A DNA stretch of 64,000 nt, from positions 8,525,501 to 8,589,500 of the forward strand of contig JAINUG010000005.1 in assembly GCA_029706075.1 (NCBI GenBank). Direction: 5' to 3'. The position numbers were made by a program, and so were the translations under genes. Numbering within the stretch: position 1 is the stretch's first letter; every line of letters begins with the position of its first letter. The stretch is from Aldrovandia affinis (Eukaryota > Chordata > Actinopteri > Notacanthiformes > Halosauridae). The notes under the pieces were generated by a model. It saw only the letters and a list, made by a program, of their open reading frames with translations. It was not told the origin of the DNA and did not search any database. Positions 53,901 to 63,112 of the stretch are shown piece by piece.

Positions 53901-56900
53901 ATTCCACATGGGGAGAAAATAAAAACTTGGGGGAATAAAAAGAAAAACATAAAAAGACATACAATAATACAGCTACCAGGGAATTTAAATGTAAACTTTT
54001 TTTGGAAGACAATGTTTTTAATCCTGATATGCATGTAAATCCTTTCATAAACCTACTTGTGAGTGTAAAAAGAATGCAGTTTTATCCTTGATATGAATTT
54101 TGTAAGTGTTTTATTTAAACGTTTTTTCGTCCCATTTATCAGGTTAAAAATGCAAATGAGACCACTTCTCAATTCAGAGGAATTGAAGCGATGATCCCCT
54201 TAAGCGATGACCCTTTATCCAAATTATGCAGTGGTAATTATAATGCACAGAAAGCTAGAAATCATAGATAACTTTATAACCCCTTTTTTTTTTTATGTAA
54301 TTGCATTTTGTATTTTCATATTGCATTCTAAAATGACAAATTAGAATTATTTTTTTAAATTACATTTTTGCAGTGCCATTTTTAAATACTACTCAAATAT
54401 TTTTGCATGGCTACTTTGTACTTCCTAACTAAATGCATGTAGTGTGTATTTTCCAGATTCCTCATTCCCCCAAAAAGTTACTTCCATTTCAGACTGATGG
54501 CAAACTTTTAGACTTTAGAGTAATACTAATGGTGGGCTTTCACTTTTTTTATGGATAGGTGATGGGTTCAGGGGGTGTAATGAGATATTTGAACACATGG
54601 GACAAACATCTCTGGGACTTTGATTGCATCTCATCACAAATCTCAAACACATCATTTAAAAATGAGAAATAGGCAATTTCAACATCTCAAACAGATGGCT
54701 CGAGTTTGGAAAATCCTTGATTCACAGGTTTCTGTGAGCTTACTCCTGCTACACATCTGGCAACGTAATGTACTACGAGAATGCTTTGTAGTAATGTAGC
54801 TACTGTATCATTTGATTACTGATGACTTGGAAGACACATTTTTATATCTGTAATATTATGTAAAAGTGTTCCCAAAATCGATTTTTACGAGGGACAGATC
54901 TGGGTAGCTATTAATGGATTACACATAGGTAGCTATCCATTACTATGAAGTGAACATGCATTTTGTCCTTTAGTATACATAAGAGCCACACTTCTACATT
55001 TAAATATAAAAATATATTCATGGTGACATTCGTATCAAAATCATGTTAAATTATTCGGTGAGATTACATTTCAAAATTCTGCATAAATATTTAATCCCAA
55101 TTGTGGGAAAAATTCAATACAATGTTTGTTAATTGTCTTTTTTGACATCCCATAAGAATGAGAACACTGCCTTCCATCTTGTGTTTGTAATTTAAAATTC
55201 CCAAATCAATACAAATACAATAAATCCCTTGAGTTTATGACTTGCTTGGTATGGGGAAAAATAAATAAATCACATAACTACAACGTCAAAAGTGTTAAGT
55301 TAGAAATTAGGGATCTGCAAGCTTGGAAAATATCTACAAACAGTAATGGTTTTTAATTTTGCTTAACAGCTTTATTTCAAGGCAACACCAAATATTGCTA
55401 ATTGTTTACATTATAATGAGAAGAATAATTACATGCACCAACTTCGATAATGGAATGTGTGAAAATCCATCAGCCATAATTATTGGAAGTTATTAGACAT
55501 GACAGTAAATGACAGGCAATTTCTCAGATTTATTTCCTCTCAGCACTTAATGCTATTAATTTAAAGAAGGTCGTTAGCACAGTGCTTTGCGGAATAAAGT
55601 CTCTTTGCCAATTAACCGCTGTCTGCATTGATTTTAGATTATTTATTAGCAGTAGCAATTAGCTTGCTGCAAAGTGCTGCAAAAACTCAATAAAGGCAAT
55701 AGGAGGCAGGAAACTTCAAGTAATGGCTTATAACAGCCTCTATCTCTTGTGTTACTGCTTATACTACTGCTGAGGAGGGAATCTGTACTGCCCTACAGAG
55801 GAAAATTAGGCACATTTAAACATGAGTTACTTGCTAATGGATCTAAGAGGTTATGACACACATGAAGAGTGCAAGGATTCCTGACAAGTCTAAAAGGTTA
55901 GTGCTATTATAAGTCGCTCATGGAAATTAGTAAGTGTTAAGGGGTTATTTTAACTCGGTTACCAGGATATTAATGGAACACAAGGCCAGACTCCACAAAT
56001 GTGAACTGTAATACCAACATTTTGTATTCAGATCACAGGTTGAAGTCATGCAGGCCAAAAAACAAAGCACAAATATAACACATAAAATGTACCACAGAAA
56101 GCAAAGCACTTAAAGTTACACTTACAATTTTTCTTTTTTGGGATTTCAGATCATCTAATTTTTCATCTGGAATGAAAAATGAGAGTAAATATACTAAAAT
56201 GCATGTGATCAGACCTTTTTTTCCTTATTTATCATTTCTGATTTTTATTTAAACCAGTCTGCAAAAGGGAAACCTTCAAACAACTTAAAACAATACAGCC
56301 CAATCTAAACAAAATAAAATAAACCCTTACTGTTTCTTTCTGTTCGTCTTGAAAAAAGTGAAATCAGCAACTTCCTCGTAAACCACACTCTGTTGAAAGA
56401 AAAACAACAAAATGGAGAGAAACTACACAAATGCTGGCATCTTCAAGAGCAAAAGCAATTGTCTTTATAATAGCAAAACCGCATGCCTGTATTAATCATG
56501 TGTAATCATATACTCCGCATTGGAAAATGTGAAAGGGGAAAACAAACAAAAAAACTTTTAAAAGTTTACTTACAGTATTGGAAATGTTAAAAATAGCAGG
56601 GCTAGTATTAACCGTCCTGTCCATTGTTGAGGAAGATACCAACAATACACAACTAAACAGGTGATCATGAAGAGGAGAGATGAGTATAGCAGCAATCTTC
56701 CCACCCATAACTTCAAAAGTCTCTGGTTCTTCTCAGTAAATTCCTCAAGAGTCTGTATATCCTGTAAACACACAGAACAGAAACATATTCAGAATTACAA
56801 ACAAGTACAGCCTGGTCATAAAGAATTACAATAAACTACTTTTCTTCTGGTTTACATGTAAACACAAAGTATTCAATCATGCAGTATCAACATAGGGGAT

Positions 56901-59047
56901 TATCACACATACAGGTAACTGCATCTCTCCAATAAGAGTTCTAGACACTTCTAGAATCTATGCCAAGATGCAATAAAGCTGTTCTGGCAGCACAATACCC
57001 TATTAAGACACTTCATGTTGATGTTTCCTTCATTTTGGAACTTACCTGTATATCAAAACAGGAAAATAAACTACTACTAGACTACCTAGTGTGCAAACAC
57101 ATAACTTTGGAGTCATTTGACAAATCATAAGACCATTTGACTTTTCATCTAAGAATTTTTCACAAAGCCAGACCATTTACGCAAAGGCTTACTTGAGAGC
57201 AGAGAATGACCTAGCAAGTTATTTATACATTTTAATAACCATGATAGGGAATGCCAAACGTTTTCGGAGTTGCGTAATCTACCCAAAGATATCTGAAGGA
57301 GAATATTATTTGGACCTGCCTGCTGCTGACTGAATGGGGGTGCAAGACAAGGAACATGTGTGACTGTCACTCTCAAGAGTCATACTGAATGATCGGGCTC
57401 ACTGTCAGATCCGAGGCCAGAGCCTCCTAACGAAATCAAGACCCCTGTTCACTGCAGCATCCAAAAATACACCCCTCCATGGCTGACACTGCCTCTACCA
57501 CCATAAGGTGACCTAAGGGGTTCATTACTTTCCAAGGTTGGAGAAGTCACTGTAATGCAATAAAAAAAGTTAATTTTAAAAATGTTAACTCACTGTAAAA
57601 GTCATTTTAAAAAAAGGTTTACCTTATCTATTCCTTCCAAAATATCCACTGTGGATGGTTTGGCCTGTTAAAAACAAAGGGAAATGGGGAAAACATGAAA
57701 TGTATGATTTCAGAGTACCTTTAAAACACACAAAAAAGATTTAATGTATAAATACTAAGGGTATAGGAAAAAATGCGATCTACAAAGAGTACTGCCTAAG
57801 TAAAAGTACAGGTGCATGCAGTTGAAGAGCAGTAATGTAACAAACTAGCACATTAAAATTGTGCATGATTGACATTTAGGTAAAAGGACAGTTGGATGCA
57901 GTTAAAATTCAATAATGCACCAAATGACCACATTATAATTTTGCATGTCTGTTCATTCCCTGTGGCATTGGCAGTGGATATTTCAATGTGAGCAGGAACA
58001 GGCTGTATAAATTCAAGTGAAATTTCCATTTCATAATTATAGCTCGCACATAAATGTGAATCTTACTCTTTTACTCTAACTGCAGTACCATATTTTTTTA
58101 AACAAAACAGTTTATATTCTAGTTTCCATTCTGTATTTTAATATTTTTGACAATTTCTTTTTAATCTTCACATTGCAAAAATAAAATTTATTACAAAAAT
58201 AAAATAGGCATGTTAGCATAGAATCAACAAACTAATCTACCAAGACTAGCATGTACTGTGACTGGACATTCTAACCGCATGTTGAAAACACTTCACCAAC
58301 AGTAGGCCCCATCCCATCTTATTTGATCATAAACATATTCCAACCATGCAAATGTAAAGGTAAAACCAGCCATTTAACTAAATTGGTCAACTAAAATATT
58401 TCAGGAGTGCATTTCTAAAGAATTTAAGGATAAGAGGTAGGGAAAACATTTTGAGTAAAAGGCCAAGTTAAAACGCAACCAGTCATTGGTGCTCAATCAG
58501 AAATCTGACACCCGAACAGTGCACTTGAGGACTTTCATTACACCAAAATAACAGCTTGGCAATACCACCCATAGATGCTGCTTACTTAAAGCAATGTCCA
58601 TATAGTATTTCACAAATCCCTAAGCACCCTGCACTCGACTACTGGAATATAGGCCAATCAAATATGAGGTTTTGATATCCTGTTCTCCAACTATATAAAC
58701 GATAGGTGTAAAGAGTGGCTTGCCCCCCCTCCAATATTCAAAACAGTCATCAGTGCCCCCCAAGAATTTGTAGATATAACACATTCCTATTCATTATGTC
58801 TCCCCAATATTTAATATGTGGTTATGCCCTTGATATTAGCGGGTAATACGTAAAAACGTTAGGTACACACATATCCTTGAAGGACATCTGTCAAACTAAA
58901 AATCATGCATGTTAAAAAGGTGAAACACTGTCTTTACTGTTTTATACTTAAATAATACATACATCTTAAGCAAAGAAGCTTGCAAGTCTCCCAGTGAAGG
59001 ATGTGGATATCCATACATACCCTCCACCGCGATACAACAGCCCCCAT
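38779..59047 (-). CDS. lnpk: Lunapark, ER three-way-junction protein (12 coding exons)
   Basis: Join on the minus strand: 59,047-59,021; 57,664-57,623; 56,761-56,574; 56,389-56,331; 56,166-56,126; 49,652-49,569; 49,476-49,422; 48,085-47,870; 42,671-42,566; 42,064-41,994; 41,656-41,494; 38,951-38,779. The ~407-residue product (human 428) has MG at the start (myristoylation in the family), a coiled coil at 24-40 and membrane segments at about 46-66 and 74-98. A second coiled coil covers 102-140 and a proline-rich linker 150-265. The zinc finger is C278/C281...C300/C303, LNPARK is 306-311, and the tail is acidic. Family knowledge: lunapark acts with atlastin and reticulons at ER tubule junctions, with both termini cytosolic. 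All junctions fit in phase except exon 11 to 12 (see that exon). Teleosts can have two paralogues, and I cannot tell which this is. Confidence 0.96.
39113..39305. mobile_element. 191-bp MITE in the last lnpk intron
   Basis: Terminal inverted repeats of about 28 bp begin CAGGTAATTGCAAAAATAAA at 39,115 and end in the inverse of a GTAACTGCC form near 39,303. The interior is non-coding and matches the element at 33,289 in inverse. It lies about 160 bases upstream of the exon 12 acceptor. Confidence 0.8.
41494..41656 (-). CDS. lnpk: lnpk coding exon 11, second half of zinc finger and LNPARK
   Basis: The exon starts after CACTTCAG with [18 protein letters not shown], carrying zinc-finger cysteines 300 and 303 and the family's signature. 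Read straight, the end at CTCAG|GTACCC is in phase 2, while exon 12 needs phase 1 and would otherwise begin with a stop. Dropping one C from the C6 run (plus-strand G run 41,522-41,527) restores the phase and turns the end into [12 protein letters not shown] weaker donor 12 bases on (CCCA|GTGTGC) would also give phase 1 with no base change. So a sequence error, an allele or another splice site are all possible. Confidence 0.85.
41994..42064 (-). CDS. lnpk: lnpk coding exon 10, first half of zinc finger
   Basis: Encodes [20 protein letters not shown], including the CQQC pair (278, 281). Acceptor TTATTTAG, donor GTTG|GTAAGA. It enters in phase 2 and leaves in phase 1, matching its neighbours. 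Confidence 0.95.
42312..42522 (+). mobile_element. tRNA-derived SINE in an lnpk intron
   Basis: The head contains a box-A-like TGTGGTATAGTGGTTAGGG and a box-B-like AGGTTCTATTC. The 3' part ends in a decayed AGCGTCTGCTAAATG tail shared with the SINEs near 63 kb. It lies only ~45 bases from exon 9. No clear target duplication is seen. Confidence 0.7.
42566..42671 (-). CDS. lnpk: lnpk coding exon 9
   Basis: Encodes the highly conserved [19 protein letters not shown] and the [10 protein letters not shown] segment just before the zinc finger. Acceptor TGCATGACAG, donor ACAG|GTAACC. Phase 1 in, phase 2 out. Confidence 0.96.
42780..42990. promoter_or_regulatory. Candidate intronic regulatory element
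   Basis: Repeat-free intronic stretch with ATCACGTG near 42,883 and GTAATTAATATAATTA near 42,921. No coding frame. Low-confidence inference. Confidence 0.2.
44060..44165 (-). mobile_element. Truncated copy of the CAGGTAACTGCC Tc1-like family
   Basis: Starts with a GGTAACTGCCAAAAT terminus and continues with TAGTGTCTTAATAGGGC and CCAGAACAGCTTCAATGC, which are shared with the copy at 44,405. Only about 100 bases remain. Confidence 0.65.
44405..44979 (-). mobile_element. Tc1-like transposon with both ends, internally deleted
   Basis: TACAGGTAACTGCCAAAATA at 44,405 is mirrored by TATTTTGACAGTTGCCTGTA ending at 44,979. Transposase-derived sequence reads on the minus strand and is broken. It lies in the lnpk intron between exons 8 and 9. 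Confidence 0.8.
46280..47007. mobile_element. Possible hAT-like or other inverted-repeat element
   Basis: TTTGGGCCCTTTTCCATTGC at the left and the inverse of an AATGGAAAACCCAAA segment at the right form imperfect terminal repeats. GGTTCTAGTTACCGTTCTTG and the inverse of GAGAACTATGTAGAACTGG form a second inner pair. No transposase and no target duplication are visible. Confidence 0.33.
46455..46630. repeat. Three copies of a CTGCCATATGAAAAAA motif
   Basis: CTGCCATATGAAAAAA plus a following ATCAC-TGATA segment occurs at 46,458, 46,495 and 46,598. The first two are a 37-bp tandem repeat. The ATCACTTGATAC part is partly palindromic. It is a local minisatellite-like duplication inside the lnpk intron. 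Confidence 0.75.
47870..48085 (-). CDS. lnpk: lnpk coding exon 8, proline/alanine-rich linker
   Basis: Starts E-LRQRN across the junction, as in other lunaparks, and encodes a 72-residue P-, A- and S-rich cytosolic linker ending GTPVPGMG. Markedly GC-richer than the flanking introns. Acceptor TTCATTAG, donor ATGG|GTGAGT. Phase 1 in and out. Confidence 0.95.
48665..49345 (+). mobile_element. Tc1-like transposon remnant in lnpk intron 7
   Basis: The left terminus and subterminal sequence match, in inverse, the elements at 28-30.5 and 32.7 kb. The plus strand holds transposase pieces: LWSDETK-like sequence near 48,940, KHGGG near 49,040, [13 protein letters not shown] near 49,207, and [10 protein letters not shown] with stops near 49,282. 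The right terminus is missing. Its end lies about 75 bases from lnpk exon 7. Confidence 0.78.
49422..49476 (-). CDS. lnpk: lnpk coding exon 7, followed by a GC-AG intron
   Basis: Encodes [18 protein letters not shown] plus one base. The downstream donor is CCAAG|GCAAGT: GC in place of GT but otherwise an excellent match to U1. The resulting GQELRQR junction agrees with the family, which supports GC use. The preceding intron is only 92 bases. Confidence 0.9.
49569..49652 (-). CDS. lnpk: lnpk coding exon 6, second coiled coil
   Basis: Encodes [20 protein letters not shown] and then DPESKKKV, near-identical to other lunaparks over the coiled coil after the membrane segments. Phase 0 in and out. 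Donor GTT|GTAAGT. Confidence 0.96.
50974..52564 (+). mobile_element. Well-preserved Tc1-like transposon with ~200-bp terminal repeats
   Basis: CAATGGGGGAAATAAGTATT at 50,974 is repeated in inverse ending at 52,564. Similarity between the ends runs through about 190-210 bp, with a second internal copy of the AAGTATTGAACACA word in each arm (IR/DR layout). TA flanks both sides. This is the best-preserved DNA transposon in the window. It lies in the lnpk intron between exons 5 and 6, opposite to the gene. Confidence 0.9.
51352..52227 (+). pseudogene. Tc1 transposase with few disabling changes
   Basis: The largest intact frame (51,619-52,227, 202 residues) has all three DDE positions: [24 protein letters not shown] and [19 protein letters not shown]. 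Upstream in the same frame are helix-turn-helix-like segments ([20 protein letters not shown], then [12 protein letters not shown]) and a [12 protein letters not shown]-like hook. Three defects are visible: a frame break right after the start codon near 51,353, a TAG at about 51,512, and a premature C-terminus after KIQIHKI. Confidence 0.85.
52569..53193 (+). mobile_element. Tc1-like transposon, internally deleted, abutting the previous one
   Basis: CACTACCAGTCAAAAGTTTT at 52,569 is mirrored at 53,193, with long inverted repeats including AAAACTGGAA/TTCCAGTTTT. The N-terminal transposase region remains in broken form ([26 protein letters not shown] around 52,890-52,985), and the DDE core is deleted. 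The same family is present at 61,205-61,975. Confidence 0.83.
53197..55400. other. lnpk intron sequence, nothing recognised
   Basis: AT-rich intronic DNA without exons or repeats that I can identify. Confidence 0.45.
55420..55940. promoter_or_regulatory. Candidate intronic conserved non-coding element
   Basis: Repeat-free block with many homeodomain cores, such as AGCCATAATTATTGG near 55,472, CCAATTAACC near 55,608 and GCAATTAGC near 55,653, and several near-duplicated CTGCAAAGTGCTGC words. It lies in the longest lnpk intron. No coding frame. Inference only. Confidence 0.35.
56126..56166 (-). CDS. lnpk: lnpk coding exon 5
   Basis: A 41-base exon encoding [14 protein letters not shown] (first residue split), matching the family exactly in register. 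Acceptor TTCCAG, donor ATT|GTAAGT. Confidence 0.95.
56331..56389 (-). CDS. lnpk: lnpk coding exon 4, second membrane segment
   Basis: Encodes [19 protein letters not shown]. It completes the second membrane segment and its basic cytosolic border. The acceptor is TTTCAACAG followed by AG. Using the first AG keeps phase 2. Confidence 0.95.
56574..56761 (-). CDS. lnpk: lnpk coding exon 3, first coiled coil and hairpin
   Basis: Encodes [20 protein letters not shown], then membrane segment 1, a WYLP turn and most of segment 2. Only a few residues separate the segments, which fits the hairpin-like insertion of junction proteins. Acceptor TTTACAG, donor ATACT|GTAAGT. Confidence 0.97.
56911..57050. 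mobile_element. 140-bp MITE of the CAGGTAACTGCC family in an lnpk intron
   Basis: Both ends are present (CAGGTAACTG at 56,912 and its inverse ending 57,048) and flanked by TA. The interior corresponds to the last part of the copy at 8.1 kb, so it is an internal-deletion derivative. Confidence 0.75.
57623..57664 (-). CDS. lnpk: lnpk coding exon 2
   Basis: A 42-base exon encoding [14 protein letters not shown], the conserved segment before the first coiled coil. Acceptor TTAACAG, donor AAG|GTAAAC, phase 0. Confidence 0.95.
59021..59047 (-). CDS. lnpk: lnpk coding exon 1, start codon and myristoylation site
   Basis: Encodes MGAVVSRWR followed by AGG|GTATGT. It corresponds to MGGLFSRWR of mammalian lunapark, and Gly2 is the myristoylated residue in the family. 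The ATG has G at -3 and +4. The 5' UTR part probably begins after a TTTTCCCAG acceptor at about 59,110, which is uncertain. Confidence 0.9.
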
Positions 59048-60385
59048 CCCTCTACGAGTAGGGTAGTTCTCTTATCGGCACACACTTCTTTTACTTCCCC
59101 CAACGAGAATCTGGGAAAATATCTTCACCTGCTGACACACATGCAGTGGTGGCTGCATTGTCGTAAAGTGAGATTTTACATACGCACACAGAGAAATCCA
59201 GGTCTTGATTACCTCTCAAATTCAATTATGAAGTTAAGCCTTGTAATATTGGCTTACTTACTGCACTGTACTTCCCGACCGAGTGAAAGGCTTATATTCA
59301 ATAAAATGCTTGCATCTCAAACTTCCCATCGCTATGTGGTTGAATATGTCCCCATACTAAAATTTTACTGGCAAATAATGTCACAGATATCGCACTAGCT
59401 GGCTAAAGTTCTCTTGCCGAGTTATCGCCATATCTTGCAGGGAAATACAGTCACCAGCCAGCTAACTAGTTTAGCCAAGTGTAACGGCCGAGCACTAAAA
59501 CTTAGTAAAGATAGGCACTTCGACTAAGCCTCCGGGAGACGGAATTATACGATTTTCGAAACTTCACCCTCGATTATTATCACTAGTTAGATGGCTAGCG
59601 CTGGCTACATACCCAATAGAAACAACAATGACGCTCATCTATTAAAAGTCGTTAGCTACCTTTAACAACTATTCCAAATCCATGATGTGCACACGTCCGA
59701 AAACGCAATACTCTAACCATCAGAGAGCGAGCTATCAATCAATTTTCATTGATCAGTGTTAATGAACTAATCAAACTAGTTTGAGGAGCGGTAGCTAGCT
59801 ACTAGTTAGGTAAATTAAAAGGTAATGTCATAACTAACTAGACATTCGGCTAACTAACAGCATTGGCTCGCAATGCAATTGAAACAGGAGCTACTGCACA
59901 CATGTTGTTGTGCCTTATCTGGCTCACAAACATTACCCGATTTGCGTAAAACTTATTATCTATCTAACTTTACTTTTGAACTCGGCTATCTAGCTAACGT
60001 TACGCAATGTAGTCTGTTGGCTTTCTCGCTACATGGTAATTTTTCAGATATTAAACATTGCAGCTAGCGCTAGGTTGTATTAAACGAACAGCGAATGAAT
60101 GCATAGCTATGAAATTGTATCAAAGTGACAGTTTGTTATCATAAATGTATAGCACTAATTAGCTATCAGACTTGAAACAAAATGTAACTTCTCGAAAAGT
60201 AAGGTAGCATGCAAGCTAGGTACCTAACAAGCGAACTAAAAGAATTAAATGGGCCTAAGTATTCTCAGACGTACATTAAATTATCGAAACCAGATAATAT
60301 TTTATTCATTTTAAACGTCACCAACATAGTTAATTTGACGAATATTTCGATATAATCCAGCCCACTACTATAACGCTATATTTAC

Positions 60386-60480
60386 CTGCAGGGGTTCGCC
60401 AGCTTGGTAACACCGTTTCAAGAGCTTGGGTCAGCCCCCTTCTACGCTTGACTTCCCATAATGCTTCATAACAGGGACGT
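60386..60480 (-). other. lnpk: Probable non-coding first exon of lnpk
   Basis: A strong donor, CTGCAG|GTAAAT, lies at 60,386/60,385 on the minus strand, next to promoter-like sequence. No other exon is expected here. The transcription start is unknown, so the right limit is a guess. Confidence 0.5.
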
Positions 60481-60560
60481 AGGGCTTCGTCACGTGACGT
60501 GTTTTTTGTAACGCGTGAACCGCGGGAAGTGAGAATTTAGGAGGAAAAATTGGGGCGTGA
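60445..60560 (-). promoter_or_regulatory. lnpk: Likely lnpk promoter with CLEAR/E-box and ZNF143-like sites
   Basis: GTCACGTGAC at 60,489-60,498 is a perfect palindrome that equals the TFEB/TFE3 CLEAR consensus and also fits USF. ACTTCCCATAATGCT at 60,451-60,465 resembles a ZNF143 site. CpG-containing words (ACGCGT, CCGCGG) cluster here. No TATA box is obvious. Site identities are motif matches only. Confidence 0.5.
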
Positions 60561-60996
60561 ACCACCGGCAACCCGGGGTTTGGCAAAGTTCTGCCAGAAC
60601 AGGTGTATGCGCTTCAGTTTTAAAATGGTTTGGGTAATAAAAAAGTGAACGAGCTAGCTGCCGTACCGTAACATGTACACTTTAAAAAATTTGAAACGTT
60701 ATTCATGTATGGCATATCAACGACGATTTAGCCTATGGTGAATTAATTTGTTAACCATGGTAATATTTTTAAATAAGTGGGATGTCTGTGTAATGGCAAT
60801 ATTTACTTTCATTATTGATGGAGCAGTACCATATTTGTCAAAGTTTTGCCCAAAACTTAATTTAGCATTCTATTCTTCTGAATTCATGTGGCATGCAAGA
60901 TTGAAACTGCATAATCAGTACTGTATTCGTAAAAGCTGTCAACAAAATGTAGTGTGACTGTTTTTTAGGCCTGCATTACAAGCAGCTATTAAATTG

Positions 60997-61145
60997 TGCT
61001 TCTGTGTGGCCCAGTAGATAGAGCATGGTGCTGACAACGCTTAGGTGGTGGGGACCATTCCCATTGAGACCACATATACTGAAAAATGTATGCATTCACT
61101 ACTGTAAGTTGCTTTGGATAAAAGCAACTGACAAATTGCATATAT
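60997..61145 (+). mobile_element. tRNA-derived SINE, diverged copy
   Basis: A diverged version of the SINE at 62,883, with a box-A-like GTGGCCCAGTAGATAGAGC, a degenerate box B and the GTAAGTTGCTTTGGATAAAA tail. Confidence 0.8.
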
Positions 61146-61204
61146 ATTACACACATGCTCATCTAAAGTTTCAAGCAAGTGTCTAATTTAGCATCCTCAG
61201 TCAC

Positions 61205-61975
61205 TAGCAGTTCAAGTCCAGTGAATAACCTGAAATGGTACAGAGGTAAACTGAGGTTAAAAAAAAACTTTGGTTTACCAAAAACTGAAAAATAATGTAC
61301 ATTTCAGAGTTTTAAAAAAGGCCCTTTTCAGGGAACAAGTAATGGGTTAACGTGGTCACTCTGTGCAAGTTGCCGACTCTGGATCCAGAAAAAGAGCCCC
61401 AGACCATCACGCTTCCTCCTCCATGTTTGACAGTTGGTGTCACACACTGAAGAACCATCCTTTCACCTACTCGACAGCCTACCAAAATTTCAAGATTTCT
61501 AATTTTGATTAATCGGTCCATAAGACTTTTTCTTATTTTGCCATCTTAGCAATGGCTTTCTTACTGCCACTGGACCTGTCAAATCTCTAGCTCGAAGTCT
61601 TCTCTTCACAGTTGAAATTGAGACTTCCTTACTTCGACCAGTGTTAAGCTGTGCTTGAGGCTGTTGTCCTGTGAGCCGCCTATCACACAAGCTGTTGACT
61701 CTCAGAACTTGTCTTCTGATTTTGTTGTGGCTTTGGGTCTGCCAGACCTCTTCCTGTCAGAGTTTCCTCCAGTTTCCAAGTGCCTTTTGATGGTGTAGGA
61801 AACTACTCACTGCCAAAACAAAATCATTATTTTTCAGTATTTGGTAACCTAAACTTTTTTTTTAACCTCTGGCAGTTTACTGCTTACCTTTGTACCATTT
61901 CAGGTTATTCACTGGACTTGAACTGCTTACATTTCAGTAAAAACTGGAAAATGGGGGTGTTCCAAAACTGACAAG
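61205..61975 (-). mobile_element. Tc1-like transposon, truncated at its left end
   Basis: Same family as 52,569-53,193 but in the opposite orientation. The right terminus near 61,950-61,975 is partly preserved, while the left terminus is lost. Two overlapping minus-strand frames carry transposase parts: [20 protein letters not shown] (61,499-61,690) and [18 protein letters not shown] (61,312-61,521). The C-terminal DDE part is deleted. Confidence 0.82.
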
Positions 61976-62374
61976 TCACTCTGAATTTATATATTATTTC
62001 AGAAGACAGGATCAGAAGATCTTATCAAATTATTGGGCAATTGAGCGAGGTATATTTTCACAGAGTATAAATGCATTCTTGTTATTTTCTCTTGAACTTC
62101 TGTATTGGATATACATGCCGCGTTTGTGATCAGGCTTTTTGAATTTGTTTGTTTTTAATCTAATGGTACTTTCATTTTGAAATATGACTGCTTACTGTCA
62201 ATTAAACAGGACAGTAACATCAACTGTAAATGCATTTAGGCCTAATGTTTTCTTCTCCAGATTTGTTCCATGGTTCCATCTTGATTTTGATTTGGCATGT
62301 GGACATATATGAGTAAGTGCAGCATGGTTTCAATAGTAGAGCTTGTGGTTCAGTGGACTATGCTTAAAATTACT

Positions 62375-62680
62375 AGGGCCTGTCTCACGAAGCAGGATTA
62401 GTGGGTTAGCGAGCTAACTTTGTGGTTAAGCCTGGGTATTCGGTCTCACGACTGACTCACTTTAAACCTAACCTGCTCCAGAGGAGATTAAGTTCAGGCT
62501 AACGGATCCAATCCTATAAAAAGGCCGCCCCCTCACAAATCAGCTCTCTGTAAAATGGCCTTACCAATCCTAGAGAATTGTGTCATCTGATTTTTTTATA
62601 TCAGAAAAATCCAAAAACCAAGGGTTAAGCCCAAAGTTAGCTCACTAACCCACCAATCCTGCTTCGTGAAACAGTGCTCT
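62375..62680. mobile_element. ~305-bp inverted-repeat MITE
   Basis: TCACGAAGCAGGATTAGTGG at the left and its near-perfect inverse at the right (about 62,621-62,680) form ~55-bp terminal repeats around a non-coding centre. The ends resemble PIF/Harbinger-type MITEs of fish, but no clear target duplication was found. Confidence 0.65.
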
Positions 62681-62882
62681 GGATCTGTTCATGTTGCATG
62701 CAATTGGCTGTGTTACAAACGCCACCCCTTTTGTGTGCACGCGCTCATAGCTAGATCGGAAAAACCAGGGTTGACAGAGCAAGTTGATAACCACCGTTGT
62801 AAGACAGCTTAGTCGTAATTGCCTTTGTTAGGCTTTGTGTAGCCAGCTAACGCAAAGATACCCTGACTATGTTGAACTTCTT

Positions 62883-63050
62883 GAGACAGGCCTCTGGTTG
62901 TGTGGTTCTCTGTGGCTCAGTTGGTAGGGCACAGCGTTGGCAATGCTTAGCTTGTGGGTTCAATTCCCATTGGGACCATATATACTGAAAAAATTTATGC
63001 ATTCACTCCTGTAAGTCGCTTTGGATAAAAGCGTCTGCTAAATGGCATAT
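62883..63050 (+). mobile_element. tRNA-derived SINE
   Basis: Box A TGGCTCAGTTGGTAGGGC (62,913) and box B GGTTCAATTCC (62,957) match a tRNA, and the anticodon-arm position reads TTGGCAA. A short body and the tail GTCGCTTTGGATAAAAGCG follow, then GTCTGCTAAATG. It is not a tRNA gene, because the acceptor stem does not pair and the tail is SINE-like. Confidence 0.85.
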
Positions 63051-63112
63051 ACTGTATATATTGTTTACATTGGAGTTGTCCAATACAGTGTAGAATCTCT
63101 GATTAAAAATTA

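Noticed and set aside
62909-62985. Possible tRNA gene (clear box A, anticodon arm and box B)
   Set aside because: The acceptor stem does not pair, and the sequence continues into a SINE body and tail. It recurs at 63.6 kb and, diverged, at 61.0 kb.
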